Assembly: GCA_027531395.1 (NCBI GenBank)
Contig: JAPZRO010000001.1
Span: 434,001-498,000 of the forward strand
Source: Porphyrobacter sp.
Lineage (GTDB): Bacteria > Pseudomonadota > Alphaproteobacteria > Sphingomonadales > Sphingomonadaceae
Direction: 5' to 3'
DNA: 64,000 nt
Within the stretch, counting starts at the first letter, position 1. Each line of letters starts with the position of its first letter. The notes beneath the pieces were generated by a model. The model saw nothing but the letters and a program-made list of their open reading frames with translations. It was not told the origin of the DNA and did no database searches. The translations under genes were made by a program, and so were the position numbers. Positions 63,992-64,000 of this stretch are shown here, piece by piece.

Positions 63992-64000
63992 CACGAAAAA

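Overview
The window is about 64 kb of compact, high-GC bacterial chromosome. I read it as an alphaproteobacterium of the order Sphingomonadales, probably Erythrobacteraceae (Erythrobacter/Porphyrobacter type). The grounds are the codon and GC style, a catabolic island built around a TonB-dependent receptor, the mix of gene families, and a light-dependent protochlorophyllide reductase, which among proteobacteria is known from aerobic anoxygenic phototrophs. The taxonomic call is inference. I saw no tRNA, rRNA, IS element, prophage or CRISPR array.

Region 1 (1-12.1 kb) is a catabolic island: a cut Lrp/AsnC regulator, a Rieske mono-oxygenase, an SDR dehydrogenase, two Old Yellow Enzyme-type flavoproteins (the second fused to an FeS/FAD module), a TonB-dependent receptor, a small ORF coupled to an enoyl-CoA hydratase, a GMC oxidoreductase and a LuxR-type regulator. 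Together they look like uptake and oxidation of a hydrophobic cyclic compound (steroid, terpenoid or aromatic); the substrate is not determined. Three intergenic regions here carry the same inverted repeat, TGCGT-N20-ACGC(A/G), so the transcription units probably form one regulon.

Region 2 (12.1-23.8 kb) holds a radical-SAM sulfatase maturase with its Ser-type sulfatase, a winged-helix regulator, outer-membrane and envelope proteins, a DUF4239 membrane protein, a RamB/ScfR-type regulator and the protochlorophyllide reductase. Two further recurrent elements occur here: a CCCA-N3-TGGG palindrome at four intergenic sites, and a 34-bp TTTGCAAA-type element at two.

Region 3 (23.8-38.1 kb) is housekeeping and accessory: three secreted metallopeptidases, a GAF-PAS-GGDEF-EAL protein, class III alcohol dehydrogenase, a FemAB-like protein coupled to a polysaccharide flippase, and an alpha/beta hydrolase.

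Region 4 (38.1-54.5 kb) is a long flagellar operon on the minus strand, read fliE-F-G-H-I-J-K-L-M-N-O-P-Q-R-flhB-fliD-fliS behind a receiver-less sigma-54 activator, with flagellin divergent on the plus strand. FlhB carries NPLH in place of NPTH, and FliM lacks the usual N-terminal CheY-binding peptide.

Region 5 (54.5-64 kb) carries secreted proteins of unknown function, a YciI-like protein, short-form PutA, a CorA/ZntB-type transporter, dCTP deaminase and a saccharopine-dehydrogenase-like protein.
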